Positions 1 through 8,012 of a stretch of DNA of 39,385 nucleotides are shown piece by piece. The translations under genes were made by a program, and so were the position numbers. The stretch's first letter is position 1, and every line of letters begins with the position of its first letter. The DNA lies in the NCBI GenBank assembly GCA_944326915.1, contig CALVFT010000004.1:1-39385 (forward strand), read 5' to 3'. A model generated the notes under the pieces. The model searched no databases. It saw only the letters and a program-made list of their open reading frames with translations, and was not told where the DNA came from. Source of the DNA: Candidatus Gastranaerophilales bacterium (GTDB taxonomy: Bacteria; Cyanobacteriota; Vampirovibrionia; Gastranaerophilales; Gastranaerophilaceae).

Positions 1-87
1 GTAGCCGCGGGAGGAGAAACTAATACCGTTAATGCGACGGGAGCAGGTAAAAAAGCCGCAAAAGCTATTAATGAATTGTTAAAGTAG
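1..87 (+). CDS. C-terminal end of a truncated gene, possibly an FAD/NAD(P)-dependent oxidoreductase
   Basis: The window opens inside a reading frame that ends with TAG at 85-87, so only the last 28 residues are visible. They contain AAGGETNTVNATGAGKKAAK followed by a short helix. A GG(D/E)-x-n-GAGKKAAKAI ending is common at the C terminus of GltD-like and related pyridine nucleotide-disulfide oxidoreductases, where it forms the last FAD-binding turn and helix. That assignment rests on a short tail only and is tentative. A good terminator follows at once, so this is the last gene of its operon. Confidence 0.4.
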   Translation, partial: VAAGGETNTVNATGAGKKAAKAINELLK

Positions 88-94
88 ATTGAGT

Positions 95-138
95 AAAGCC
101 TGAATTTATCAGTATAACTGATAGATTTAGGCTTTTTT
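95..138 (+). terminator. Rho-independent terminator after the truncated first gene
   Basis: AAAGCCT and AGGCTTT form the outer stem and ATCAG/CTGAT the inner stem around a short TATAA loop, followed by a run of T at 132-137. It separates the truncated gene from the secreted-protein gene that starts at 151. Confidence 0.85.
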
Positions 139-150
139 GTGGAGTTTTAG

Positions 151-1038
151 GTGAAAAAATATTTTATAGTATTTTTATTATTAGGTATTATATCCTATCC
201 TGTATCTTCCATAGAGCTGGATGCTTCTATTGATGATGAAATAAGAAGAACTTATGACCCGTCAAAATTAGAACAGTCCTTGCCTGCTTTACCTAAAACA
301 ACTCCAAGTCAACCTCAAATTCAGACAAAAACTGTGACTTCATCTCCGAAATCAAATTCAAATTCTTCATTACCACCCAAAGCTTTACCTGTTGAATCTC
401 CTGCATCTCCTCAATTGGGAGTAAAAAAACTTCCAAATGATTATAAGTATGATAAGTCAACTGCAATAAGAATTAAAAAAGGTACTAAATTTCGAGTAAA
501 ATCTAATTCTGTAATATCAGATTATTTAAAAGAAGGTTCTGTTGTATCTTTTACCTCTTTAGAACCTGTAACGCAAAGGTATATAACTATCCCTCAAGGT
601 ACTAAATTTACTGCAGTAGTCCAAGATTCCCATATGCCTCAGTACAGTGGTAATGGTGGACTTGTTGTGTTGTTGGTAAATGGTATAACAATTAATGGTC
701 AAACTCGAAGGATTCAGGGTAAGATAACTAAAGCGAATTATAAGAAAATTTTTCTTAATAATATTAAAGGAAAACGTTCTTACTTAAGTGGAATTGCAAA
801 ACAAGTAGACAAGGGCGAAAATTTTTATAAAAAGACAAGAAGAACTTCCTCAAAACTTGCTGACAACCCTGTAGGAGTAATTATATCACCTATTCCGACT
901 ATTGCAGGAATGCTAGTATATGCAGTCAATTTTGTAGGTTCTCCTGTTTTTGCAATTTGGAGTAAGGGTGGTAGAATATCTATTCCTGCTGGCAGTGAAT
1001 TTGAAATTAAGCTTTTGGAAGATGCTTATCTTGAGTAG
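151..1038 (+). CDS. Secreted or envelope protein of unknown function with a Pro/Ser-rich linker
   Basis: The gene starts with GTG at 151, six bases after GGAG (141-144), and encodes 295 residues. Residues 1-20 form a typical signal peptide (Lys-Lys followed by a hydrophobic stretch ending in PVSS). Residues about 45-95 are rich in Pro, Ser, Gln and Thr and look disordered. The rest, about 100-295, looks beta-rich and has repeated 'I-P-x-G-(T/S)-x-F' phrases (IPQGTKFTAVV, IPAGSEFEIKL). Such phrases occur in the beta-barrel parts of VirB10/TrbI-like and other envelope proteins, but the resemblance is too short to assign a family. A hydrophobic stretch near residues 245-270 could associate with a membrane. 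No partner genes adjoin it. Confidence 0.75.
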   Translation: MKKYFIVFLLLGIISYPVSSIELDASIDDEIRRTYDPSKLEQSLPALPKTTPSQPQIQTKTVTSSPKSNSNSSLPPKALPVESPASPQLGVKKLPNDYKYDKSTAIRIKKGTKFRVKSNSVISDYLKEGSVVSFTSLEPVTQRYITIPQGTKFTAVVQDSHMPQYSGNGGLVVLLVNGITINGQTRRIQGKITKANYKKIFLNNIKGKRSYLSGIAKQVDKGENFYKKTRRTSSKLADNPVGVIISPIPTIAGMLVYAVNFVGSPVFAIWSKGGRISIPAGSEFEIKLLEDAYLE

Positions 1039-1079
1039 AATTTGTATGCCGTCTGAATAGATGATTTATTATTTTGGTA

Positions 1080-1108
1080 TTGTTTATTATTTAACTTTAG
1101 AGTATAAT
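1080..1108 (+). promoter_or_regulatory. Sigma-70-type promoter of the membrane pyrophosphatase gene
   Basis: TTGTTT (1080-1085) and a perfect TATAAT (1103-1108) are 17 bp apart. The start of transcription would be near 1115, giving a leader of about 55 nt before the ATG at 1171, which has a strong AAGGAG. Confidence 0.75.
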
Positions 1109-1170
1109 AACTGGCAGATTATATTAGTAGTATAAGTAGTAGAACGACTTAATTTCGTGAAGGAGAAAAC

Positions 1171-3594
1171 ATGATTAAAAACTTAACTTCACCAAAGGCA
1201 TTGATGGCTTTATTAGCTGCTATGTTAATGGGTATTTCGCCTGCTTTAGCAAGCGAAGCGGATTTAGTTGTTCCAAGTATCAAAGCGGCAAGTCCTGAAA
1301 GTTTTAACTTGCTTGTTATTGGGATTATTATCTCATTTGTAGGCTTGATATTTGGTTTCGTTGAATTCGCAAGAATTAAAAGATTACCTGTGTTCTCTGC
1401 TATGGCAGATGTGGGTAATACAATTTTTGAAACTTGTAAGACATACCTTATTCAACAAGGTAAGTTTTTGCTTGTATTGGAAGTATTAATCGGTCTATGT
1501 ATCGCTTTTTATTTTGGTTACTTGCAACATATGAGCATATCTGAAGTATTGACTATCTTAGCTTGGTCAGTAATCGGTATTTTAGGTTCATATGCAGTAG
1601 CTTGGTTTGGTATCAGAATGAATACTCTAGCAAACTCAAGAACTGCTTTTGCTTCATTAAAAGGAAATCCTTTAAATATTTTAAATATTCCTTTAAAGGC
1701 AGGTATGTCAATTGGTGTTTGCCTTGTATCAGTTGAATTGATTTTGATGTTAACAATCTTGTTATTTGTACCTGGACATTTGGCAGGAGCTTGTTTCATT
1801 GGTTTTGCTATCGGTGAATCTTTAGGTGCTTCAGCTCTTCGTGTAGCTGGTGGTATTTTTACAAAGATTGCTGATATCGGATCTGACTTGATGAAAATTC
1901 AATTTGGTATCAAAGAAGATGATCCAAGAAACCCTGGTGTAATTGCTGACTGTACTGGTGATAACGCTGGTGATTCTATCGGACCTACAGCTGATGGTTT
2001 TGAAACTTACGGTGTAACTGGTGTTGCTCTTGTTTCATTTATCTTATTAGCTGTTGCTGGTGCAGAAAATCAAGTTCAATTATTGACTTGGATTTTTGTA
2101 ATGAGATTCTTAATGATTGTTACTTCAGTTGTAGCATACTGGATTAACGGTATTGTAGATAAATTTTATGCTGCAAAAACTCAAAAATTTGATTTTGAAA
2201 AACCTTTGACAAATCTTGTATGGTTAACATCAATTTTGTCAATTGTAATGACTTTTGGAGTAAGCCACTGGTTACTATCTGATATGGGTGGTAATTTATG
2301 GTTAGTATTATCAACAATTATTTCTTGTGGTACTTTAGGAGCTGCATTAATTCCTGAGTTTACAAAGATATTTACATCTCCAAAAGCTAAACATACAGAA
2401 GAAGTTGTAACTGCTTCTCGTGAAGGTGGTTCATCATTAACTATCCTTTCAGGTATAGTAGCAGGTAACTTCTCTGCATTTTGGATTGGTATGGTAATTG
2501 TTCTATTAATGGCTTTAGCATACGTTGCATCAACACATATTCCTGAAGCAACAATGATTTATCCATCTGTATTTGCATTTGGTCTTGTTGCATTCGGTTT
2601 CTTGGGTATGGGACCTGTAACCATTGCTGTTGATTCATATGGCCCGGTTACTGATAACGCTCAATCTGTTTATGAATTATCTTTAATAGAAGAAATTCCT
2701 AATGTAAAAGAAGAAATTGAAAAAGAATTCGGATTCACTCCTGATTTTGATAATGCTAAACAATTCTTGGAAGAAAATGATGGTGCTGGTAACACATTCA
2801 AAGCTACATCTAAACCAGTTCTTATTGGTACAGCTGTAGTTGGTGCTACTACAATGATTTTCTCATTGATTTTGGTTATCAAATCAACATTGGGTATTGA
2901 GCCTGAAATGATTTTGAATGTATTGAATCCATATACATTACTTGGTTTCTTAACTGGTGGTGCTGTAATTTACTGGTTCTCAGGTGCATCAATGCAGGCT
3001 GTTACAACTGGTGCATACAGAGCTACTGAATACATTAAAGATAACATTAAATTGGATGATGAAGGATGTAAGAGTGCAAATGTTGCAAATTCAAAAGAAG
3101 TAGTAAAAATTTGTACTTTATATGCTCAAAAAGGTATGGTAAATATCTTTATTGCGCTATTTGCATTCGCTTTAGCTCTAGCTTGTCTATCAGCTCCATC
3201 TTGCAATAACAATGCTCCAGTAGCATTCTTTGTAAGTTACTTAGTTGCAATTGCTGTATTTGGTTTGTTCCAAGCAGTATTTATGGCTAACGCAGGTGGA
3301 TGTTGGGATAATGCTAAGAAAATTGTAGAAGTTGATTTGAAAGAAAAAGGAACTCCATTGCATGAAGCTACAGTAGTAGGTGATACAGTTGGTGACCCAT
3401 TCAAAGATACTTCATCTGTTGCAATGAACCCAATAATTAAATTCACAACTTTATTTGGTTTGTTAGCTATGGAAATCGCAATTTCTGAATCATTCAGACA
3501 AGTTGCTCCAATTGCAGGTTGGATATTCTTAATCATTGCATTGGTATTCGTAATCCGTTCATTCTATGCAATGAGAATACCTGTAAAAAAATAA
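1171..3594 (+). CDS. hppA: Membrane-bound ion-translocating pyrophosphatase (mPPase), divergent type
   Basis: This 807-residue polytopic protein couples hydrolysis of pyrophosphate to ion pumping across the cytoplasmic membrane. The family's active-site blocks are present: EDDPRNPGVIADCTGDNAGD (about residues 249-268), TADGFETYG, a GPVTDNAQSVYE block, NAGGCWDNAKK and GDTVGDPFKDTSS. They differ at several places from the common H+-PPase sequence (DNVGDCAGMAADLFETY; PITDNAGGIAEM). The GNTFKATSK segment has Lys544 where K+-dependent enzymes have Ala, so K+ independence is expected. The protein starts with a 28-residue signal-peptide-like segment ending in ALAS and is longer than the usual 660-770 residues. 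It is transcribed alone from its own promoter and ends in a strong terminator. Whether H+ or Na+ is pumped cannot be read directly. Confidence 0.95.
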   Translation: MIKNLTSPKALMALLAAMLMGISPALASEADLVVPSIKAASPESFNLLVIGIIISFVGLIFGFVEFARIKRLPVFSAMADVGNTIFETCKTYLIQQGKFLLVLEVLIGLCIAFYFGYLQHMSISEVLTILAWSVIGILGSYAVAWFGIRMNTLANSRTAFASLKGNPLNILNIPLKAGMSIGVCLVSVELILMLTILLFVPGHLAGACFIGFAIGESLGASALRVAGGIFTKIADIGSDLMKIQFGIKEDDPRNPGVIADCTGDNAGDSIGPTADGFETYGVTGVALVSFILLAVAGAENQVQLLTWIFVMRFLMIVTSVVAYWINGIVDKFYAAKTQKFDFEKPLTNLVWLTSILSIVMTFGVSHWLLSDMGGNLWLVLSTIISCGTLGAALIPEFTKIFTSPKAKHTEEVVTASREGGSSLTILSGIVAGNFSAFWIGMVIVLLMALAYVASTHIPEATMIYPSVFAFGLVAFGFLGMGPVTIAVDSYGPVTDNAQSVYELSLIEEIPNVKEEIEKEFGFTPDFDNAKQFLEENDGAGNTFKATSKPVLIGTAVVGATTMIFSLILVIKSTLGIEPEMILNVLNPYTLLGFLTGGAVIYWFSGASMQAVTTGAYRATEYIKDNIKLDDEGCKSANVANSKEVVKICTLYAQKGMVNIFIALFAFALALACLSAPSCNNNAPVAFFVSYLVAIAVFGLFQAVFMANAGGCWDNAKKIVEVDLKEKGTPLHEATVVGDTVGDPFKDTSSVAMNPIIKFTTLFGLLAMEIAISESFRQVAPIAGWIFLIIALVFVIRSFYAMRIPVKK

Positions 3595-3622
3595 TAGGGA
3601 AATGAGTATTATCTCATAAAAA

Positions 3623-3659
3623 GAAGAAAGTTCCTCTAAAAAAGAGGGACTTTCTTTTT
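3623..3659 (+). terminator. Rho-independent terminator of hppA
   Basis: A stem of GAAAGTTCCTCT and AGAGGGACTTTC closes an A-rich loop, with one G-T pair, and is followed by TTTTT. Confidence 0.85.
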
Positions 3660-3746
3660 GTATTTGTTATATTTTCTTTTAGGTGTATTGTAATATATTT
3701 TTTTGTGATAACATGAGCATATTGATATTTTAGTAGAGGGAAGGAT

Positions 3747-4754
3747 ATGAGTTTAACAGTATATTTAGGTATAGACGTAGGATCAGTTACAACAAAACTT
3801 GCACTTGTTGATGAAAAAGGTAAATATGTAGACAGTTACATGTTAAGAACTGCCGGTAAGCCTGTAATGGCAGTGCAAAAAGGTTTAAAAGAATTGTATG
3901 CTAAAAAATTGACTGATTATACTGTTATGGGAGTTGGTACTACAGGCTCAGGCCGTAATCTTGCTGGAGCTTTAGTAGGTGCTGATATTATTAAAAATGA
4001 AATTACTGCCCATGCTGTAGCTGCTAGTATTAATGTTCCTGGAGTTCAGACTATTCTTGAAATCGGTGGTCAGGATAGTAAAATTATCTTATTGAGAGAT
4101 GGTATTGTAACAGACTTTGCGATGAATACAGTGTGTGCTGCTGGTACTGGTAGTTTCCTTGATCAACAGGCAAACAGATTGAATGTGCCGATTCAAGACT
4201 TTGGTGCAACTGCATTGAAATCAACAAATCCTGCTCGTATAGCAGGTCGTTGTGGTGTGTTTGCAGAAAGTGACTTGATTCATAAACAACAACTCGGATA
4301 TCCTGTAGAAGACTTATTGTATGGCCTTTGTCAGGCTCTTGTTAGAAACTACTTATCTAACTTGGCTTTGGGTAAAGAATTGCTTCCTGTATTTTCTTTC
4401 CAAGGTGGTGTAGCTACTAATTCAGGAATGGTAAAAGCTTTTGAAGAAGCTCTTGGACATAAAGTTGTAGTTCCAGAAAACCATCAAACAATGGGTGCTA
4501 TAGGTGCTGCATTGCTTGCTATGGAAAATCACCAGTATACAGAATCTCAAACTAAGTTTAAAGGTTGGGAAGTAGGTGATATGCACTTCCATTCAATTAC
4601 TTGTGAATGTAACGGATGTTCTAACAATTGTGAGGTAATTACGATTGTAGAAGGTGTTGATGAAGTCCAACATGTAGAAAAAATTAAAGATATTAAGGGT
4701 AATATCATTGCTCGTTGGGGTGGCACTTGTGGCCGTTGGGATACTCATTCATAA
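3747..4754 (+). CDS. BadF/BadG/HgdC-type activase ATPase (2-hydroxyacyl-CoA dehydratase activator family)
   Basis: The 335-residue product has the ASKHA ATPase fold: a phosphate-1 loop GIDVGSVTTK (about residues 7-16), an EIGGQDSK block, an adenosine block FQGGVATNSG and a final MGAIGAALLA. The two cysteines that bridge a [4Fe-4S] cluster across the dimer in HgdC-type activators are present in NTVCAAGTGSF and GRCGVFAESD. Family members hydrolyse ATP to push an electron onto a dehydratase or reductase. Unlike short HgdC proteins it has a C-terminal extension with Cys286, Cys288, Cys291 and Cys295 (CECNGCSNNC), a motif also seen after the ATPase domains of very large activase-related proteins. 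No dehydratase subunits are nearby, so the partner is unknown. SD GAGGGAAGGA precedes the ATG. Confidence 0.88.
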   Translation: MSLTVYLGIDVGSVTTKLALVDEKGKYVDSYMLRTAGKPVMAVQKGLKELYAKKLTDYTVMGVGTTGSGRNLAGALVGADIIKNEITAHAVAASINVPGVQTILEIGGQDSKIILLRDGIVTDFAMNTVCAAGTGSFLDQQANRLNVPIQDFGATALKSTNPARIAGRCGVFAESDLIHKQQLGYPVEDLLYGLCQALVRNYLSNLALGKELLPVFSFQGGVATNSGMVKAFEEALGHKVVVPENHQTMGAIGAALLAMENHQYTESQTKFKGWEVGDMHFHSITCECNGCSNNCEVITIVEGVDEVQHVEKIKDIKGNIIARWGGTCGRWDTHS

Positions 4755-4813
4755 ACCGATTAAATTATTAAATTAAATAATTTTTGGTGTTTATTTTATG
4801 TTATCATAATGTT

Positions 4814-5494
4814 ATGGACGATTTAAACTCAAAAATAATAAGTGTTAAACAAAAATATCGAGAGATTTTTTTGAAATCTTTTGATGCCATACAAGAAAAA
4901 GTTGCCCAATTACGACCAGACGGTTTTAATGGTGATATTTTCGAAGTTTATCCTAAAGATTCTTTAGGGTATACTTGGCAGCAAAAAGTTATAGATATGT
5001 TTGAAAATGAAATATCTAAGGATATTTTTAATAAATGGACTGAGATTTTAGCTTATCGTAAGCAATTCCATTGTAAAGGTTGTGCGACGTGCTGTAATTT
5101 GGCTTGTTCAGAATTTTCCCCACAAGAGTTGAGAGAAAAGGCTGATAATGGTGACAATTTTGCGACACAATTTTTGAGTGTATTTATCCCTTATGATTCG
5201 AAAGAGGAAGCAAGAAAGATTTACCCTGAATATATCAAGCTTTTGGATGAAACAATTGAAGAGGATGTACATTTTTATCATTGTCCGAAATTAAATGATT
5301 GTAACCGTTGTTCTGATTATGAAAACAGACCGAAAATTTGCAGAACTTTTCCGGATAACCCGCTCAGTATTTTGCCGGAATCATGCGGTTATTATGAATG
5401 GCGTCAAGAGGTTGAGCCTATTGCATTGATGCTTCATTCTATGGTAGAAATAGTTGATTATTATAAAAGTAAAATCCAAAATTTAAAGGAATAA
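4814..5494 (+). CDS. YkgJ-like CxxCxxxCC metal-binding protein (paralogue 1)
   Basis: The protein has two cysteine clusters: CKGCATCCNLAC (about residues 87-98), the CxxCxxxCC hallmark of the zinc/iron-chelating YkgJ family, and CPKLNDCNRCSDYENRPKIC further on, then FP-x-NP-x-S-x-LPESCGYYEW. The family function is not established; metal or cluster binding is expected. I chose ATG 4814 (226 residues). A longer frame from TTG 4784 exists but has no Shine-Dalgarno sequence either, and TGTTATCAT with an extended -10 look lies exactly 6 nt before ATG 4814, so the mRNA may be leaderless. It is followed by rlmN after 3 nt, whose ribosome site lies inside this gene's end. A second, shorter copy of the family lies at 11759-12343. 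Confidence 0.82.
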   Translation: MDDLNSKIISVKQKYREIFLKSFDAIQEKVAQLRPDGFNGDIFEVYPKDSLGYTWQQKVIDMFENEISKDIFNKWTEILAYRKQFHCKGCATCCNLACSEFSPQELREKADNGDNFATQFLSVFIPYDSKEEARKIYPEYIKLLDETIEEDVHFYHCPKLNDCNRCSDYENRPKICRTFPDNPLSILPESCGYYEWRQEVEPIALMLHSMVEIVDYYKSKIQNLKE

Positions 5495-5497
5495 AAG

Positions 5498-6517
5498 ATG
5501 GAAGTTTTATCAGGTTTAACCTTAAAAGAAATAGAAAAAATTACTGATTCTTTGCACGCTTCAAAATTTCGTGCAAGACAGATTCATAATTGGATTTATT
5601 TAAAATCAGTTTCTAATATTGATGAGATGACTGATTTGTCTTTGAAATTTAGAGAAGAATTTAAAAAAGTTGCTACCGTGACAGATGTAAAAATAAAAGT
5701 AAAACAAGTCAGTAATGATGGTACTATAAAGTATTTACTAGAGTATCCTGATGGAGAGTGTGTTGAAACTGTATTGATGAGGTTTGATAACCGTGCAAAT
5801 TTAACTGCTTGCGTAAGCTCTCAAGTCGGTTGTGCCGTTAATTGTTCTTTTTGTGCAACGGGTAAACGTGGTTTTATTAGAAATTTAACTTATAAAGAAA
5901 TAATCGAACAAGTCTTGACTATCCAGAGAGATACAGGCTTAAAGGTTACAAATGTTGTGTTCATGGGCCAAGGCGAACCTCTTTTAAATCTTGATAACGT
6001 GCTAAAAGCTATGGAGTTGTTTAATGATTCTTTTCAAATAGGTGCAAGACGTTTAACAGTATCTACATCAGGAATTATTCCTCAAATTAATGCTCTTGCA
6101 GAAAATGACATGCAATCAACTCTTGCTATATCTTTACACGCACCAAACCATGAAATAAGACGCAAGTTAATGCAAATAGAAGACAAGTATCCTATGCCTG
6201 AGTTAAAAAAGGCTTTGAAAAATTATGTAGCCAAGACAGGCAGAAGGATTACTATCGAATATCTTTTGATAAAAGATTTGAACGATACTATAGAAAGTGC
6301 AAGACAGCTTGTGGAATATTTGCATGATATAAAATGTAATATCAATTTAATTCCATATAATCCAACAGAAAAAAATGATTATCAAAAACCGTCAGGTAAT
6401 TCTATAATGCGTTTCAAATCGCTTTTGGAACAGTCAGGCAAAAAAGTCACTGTTCGTTTAGAACGTGGAGCTGATATTGATGCTGCATGCGGACAATTGC
6501 GTGGGAAGGTTAATTAA
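5498..6517 (+). CDS. rlmN: Dual-specificity rRNA/tRNA adenine-C2 methyltransferase RlmN (radical SAM)
   Basis: This 339-residue enzyme methylates C2 of A2503 in 23S rRNA and of A37 in some tRNAs. The radical SAM motif is the expected Cx3Cx2C in GCAVNCSFCATGKRGF (about residues 110-125). The catalytic partner cysteines of the RlmN ping-pong mechanism are visible as the Cys in the VSSQVGC stretch and Cys331 in DIDAACGQLRGK. GQGEPLLN (SAM binding) and the HAPNHEIRRKLM block are also intact. ATG 5498 follows AAAGGA by seven bases and lies 3 nt after the upstream CxxCxxxCC gene, so the two are co-transcribed. Its stop codon overlaps that of the convergent prepilin gene by 4 bp, with no terminator between. 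Confidence 0.96.
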   Translation: MEVLSGLTLKEIEKITDSLHASKFRARQIHNWIYLKSVSNIDEMTDLSLKFREEFKKVATVTDVKIKVKQVSNDGTIKYLLEYPDGECVETVLMRFDNRANLTACVSSQVGCAVNCSFCATGKRGFIRNLTYKEIIEQVLTIQRDTGLKVTNVVFMGQGEPLLNLDNVLKAMELFNDSFQIGARRLTVSTSGIIPQINALAENDMQSTLAISLHAPNHEIRRKLMQIEDKYPMPELKKALKNYVAKTGRRITIEYLLIKDLNDTIESARQLVEYLHDIKCNINLIPYNPTEKNDYQKPSGNSIMRFKSLLEQSGKKVTVRLERGADIDAACGQLRGKVN

Positions 6518-7305
6518 TCGCATTTCGTTTTTTTGTCCCATTCTAATTCATCACAATGCAGGTAGTCCATATTCTCATATGTCAGCACCCAGGCAGTGCA
6601 TGTTTTTATTTGCACTCCTTTGACTGTTCTATTGCATTTTGGTTGTATACTTGCAGTAGAGTATAGAGGACTTCCTTCAGGCAAAAGTTTACTTTTATTA
6701 TATCTTTCAATTATAAAATGAAAGGTGTCTATTCCATATTTGTTAGGCCCTTTTTTACCATTTATATCTGCTACAATTTCCATACTTGTATTATCAAATA
6801 CATTAAATTGTATAGCAGTACCATCTTGAAGTAAGTAACTATTATTGGTTGTTAACATTCCATAATTATTACTGTTAATTCCTCCATATGCTTTTGGCGA
6901 GAAACATGTTGCCTTTTGAATGCCTGGAGGACATTCTCTTGTAATATTTAAGTTTTTAACGAATTCTTTTTCTATATTTTTTTTAAAATCTGTAAAGCTT
7001 GGTGGAGAGGAATTTAAGTCATATTGACATAATCGGCAAGTATAATCAGTGCCGTGCTCCATAACCATTACTTCATTTGCTACAGAAAGCGTTGCATAGA
7101 CTTTTTTTAATTGTGCAACAATTGCTTTTTCTCTATAATTTTCAATTACTGAAGGAAGAGTCAGAGCCGCAACTACTCCAATAACACCAAGTGTGATTAG
7201 TACTTCAGCAAGAGTAAACCCAAATTTGCTTTGCTTGTATTTGTATAAATTGTAATGCAAGTATTGACTTAATTTATCAATTTCGGGGGGGGGGCGATTC
7301 TCCAA
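6514..7305 (-). CDS. Type IV pilin/pseudopilin-like prepilin with homopolymer at its start
   Basis: The product has a prepilin signal: a charged leader with KYKQSKFG, then FTLAEVLITLGVIGVVAAL, in which cleavage after Gly and methylation of Phe are expected and Glu5 of the mature protein is present. The C-terminal about 200 residues form a cysteine-containing pilin-like head typical of pilus or secretion pseudopilins. The listed start is TTG at 7305 (263 residues), which has an AGAGGA upstream. A better start, ATG at 7320-7322 with AAGGAG six bases before it, is out of frame with the pilin because of a run of ten C inside codons 4-7; as assembled it would stop after 17 codons. One added or two deleted C would restore the frame. 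See the finding on phase variation. Confidence 0.85.
   Translation of the reverse strand: MENRPPPEIDKLSQYLHYNLYKYKQSKFGFTLAEVLITLGVIGVVAALTLPSVIENYREKAIVAQLKKVYATLSVANEVMVMEHGTDYTCRLCQYDLNSSPPSFTDFKKNIEKEFVKNLNITRECPPGIQKATCFSPKAYGGINSNNYGMLTTNNSYLLQDGTAIQFNVFDNTSMEIVADINGKKGPNKYGIDTFHFIIERYNKSKLLPEGSPLYSTASIQPKCNRTVKGVQIKTCTAWVLTYENMDYLHCDELEWDKKTKCD
7285..7294. repeat. Poly-G/poly-C tract of ten bases at the prepilin start
   Basis: Ten consecutive G on the plus strand (C on the coding strand) lie between the Shine-Dalgarno sequence and the pilin domain. Such a run is out of character for this AT-rich sequence, and I see no comparable G or C homopolymer elsewhere in the window. It is the kind of tract that slips during replication. 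Confidence 0.9.
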
Positions 7306-7394
7306 GCTCTTCCTCTAATCATCTCATTCTCCTTTTTATATCCAGCACAAATATATTATTTACTATTATTTGCTAGTTGTCAATATTTGATTTT

Positions 7395-7400
7395 TATAAT
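7395..7400 (+). promoter_or_regulatory. -10 element (TATAAT) of dtd, with a very short leader
   Basis: A perfect TATAAT ends 11 nt before the dtd ATG at 7412, so transcription would begin about 4-5 nt before the start codon. No Shine-Dalgarno sequence is present. A possible -35 TTGCTA (7370-7375) is 19 bp away. Confidence 0.55.
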
Positions 7401-7411
7401 AGACTGATTGA

Positions 7412-7849
7412 ATGAAAGCATTAATTCAAAGAGTAAAAAGAGCTTCTGTTAATATTGATGGGAAATTATTTTCTTCAATAAATTCAGGTTTGCTTGTATT
7501 TGTCGGAGTAGAAAAAACTGATGAAAAAGAAAATGCGGAAAAACTAGCTCAAAAAATTCTTAATTTGAGAATCTTTGAAGATGAAAATGATAAGATGAAT
7601 TTTTCAGTACTGGATAAGGCCGGTGAAATCCTTATTGTATCACAATTTACATTATGCGGAGATTGTAAGAAAGGTACTAGACCTTCTTTTGATAAATCTG
7701 CTCCGTTAGATAAAGCGGTTGCGTTGTATGAATATTTTGTAAATTGTGTAAAGACAAGTAATTTGAAGGTTGAAACGGGTAAATTCCGCGCAATGATGGA
7801 TGTAGAGCTGATTAACGATGGCCCTGTGACTTTTTGGCTAGAAAAATAA
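7412..7849 (+). CDS. dtd: D-aminoacyl-tRNA deacylase
   Basis: The 145-residue protein cleaves D-amino acids (and glycine mischarged on tRNA-Ala) from tRNA, a proofreading step in the cytoplasm. It begins with the family's typical MKALIQRVKRASV, which fixes the start, and has the active-site motifs SQFTL (about residues 78-82) and GPVTFW near the end (in place of the usual NxGPVT block). Its length is normal for the family. It lies alone between the prepilin gene on the other strand and the promoter of the QGG-repeat protein. Confidence 0.96.
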   Translation: MKALIQRVKRASVNIDGKLFSSINSGLLVFVGVEKTDEKENAEKLAQKILNLRIFEDENDKMNFSVLDKAGEILIVSQFTLCGDCKKGTRPSFDKSAPLDKAVALYEYFVNCVKTSNLKVETGKFRAMMDVELINDGPVTFWLEK

Positions 7850-7861
7850 TATTTGTACCAC

Positions 7862-7890
7862 TTGTCAAGATTTGAAAGTCATGGTATCAT
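7862..7890 (+). promoter_or_regulatory. Sigma-70-type promoter of the QGG protein-rimM-trmD operon
   Basis: TTGTCA (7862-7867) and TATCAT (7885-7890) are 17 bp apart. Transcription from about 7897 gives an untranslated leader of about 115 nt before ATG 8013. I see no known riboswitch in that leader. Confidence 0.75.
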
Positions 7891-8012
7891 GTAACTATTA
7901 ATGTAGAGTTGTTATTTGATTAATCATCTACCGAGGAGCAATTTATTTTAAATTTGTAAACCCAGAATTATGTATCACGTTATTATTATTTTTTAATTAA
8001 GAGGCTTTTATT

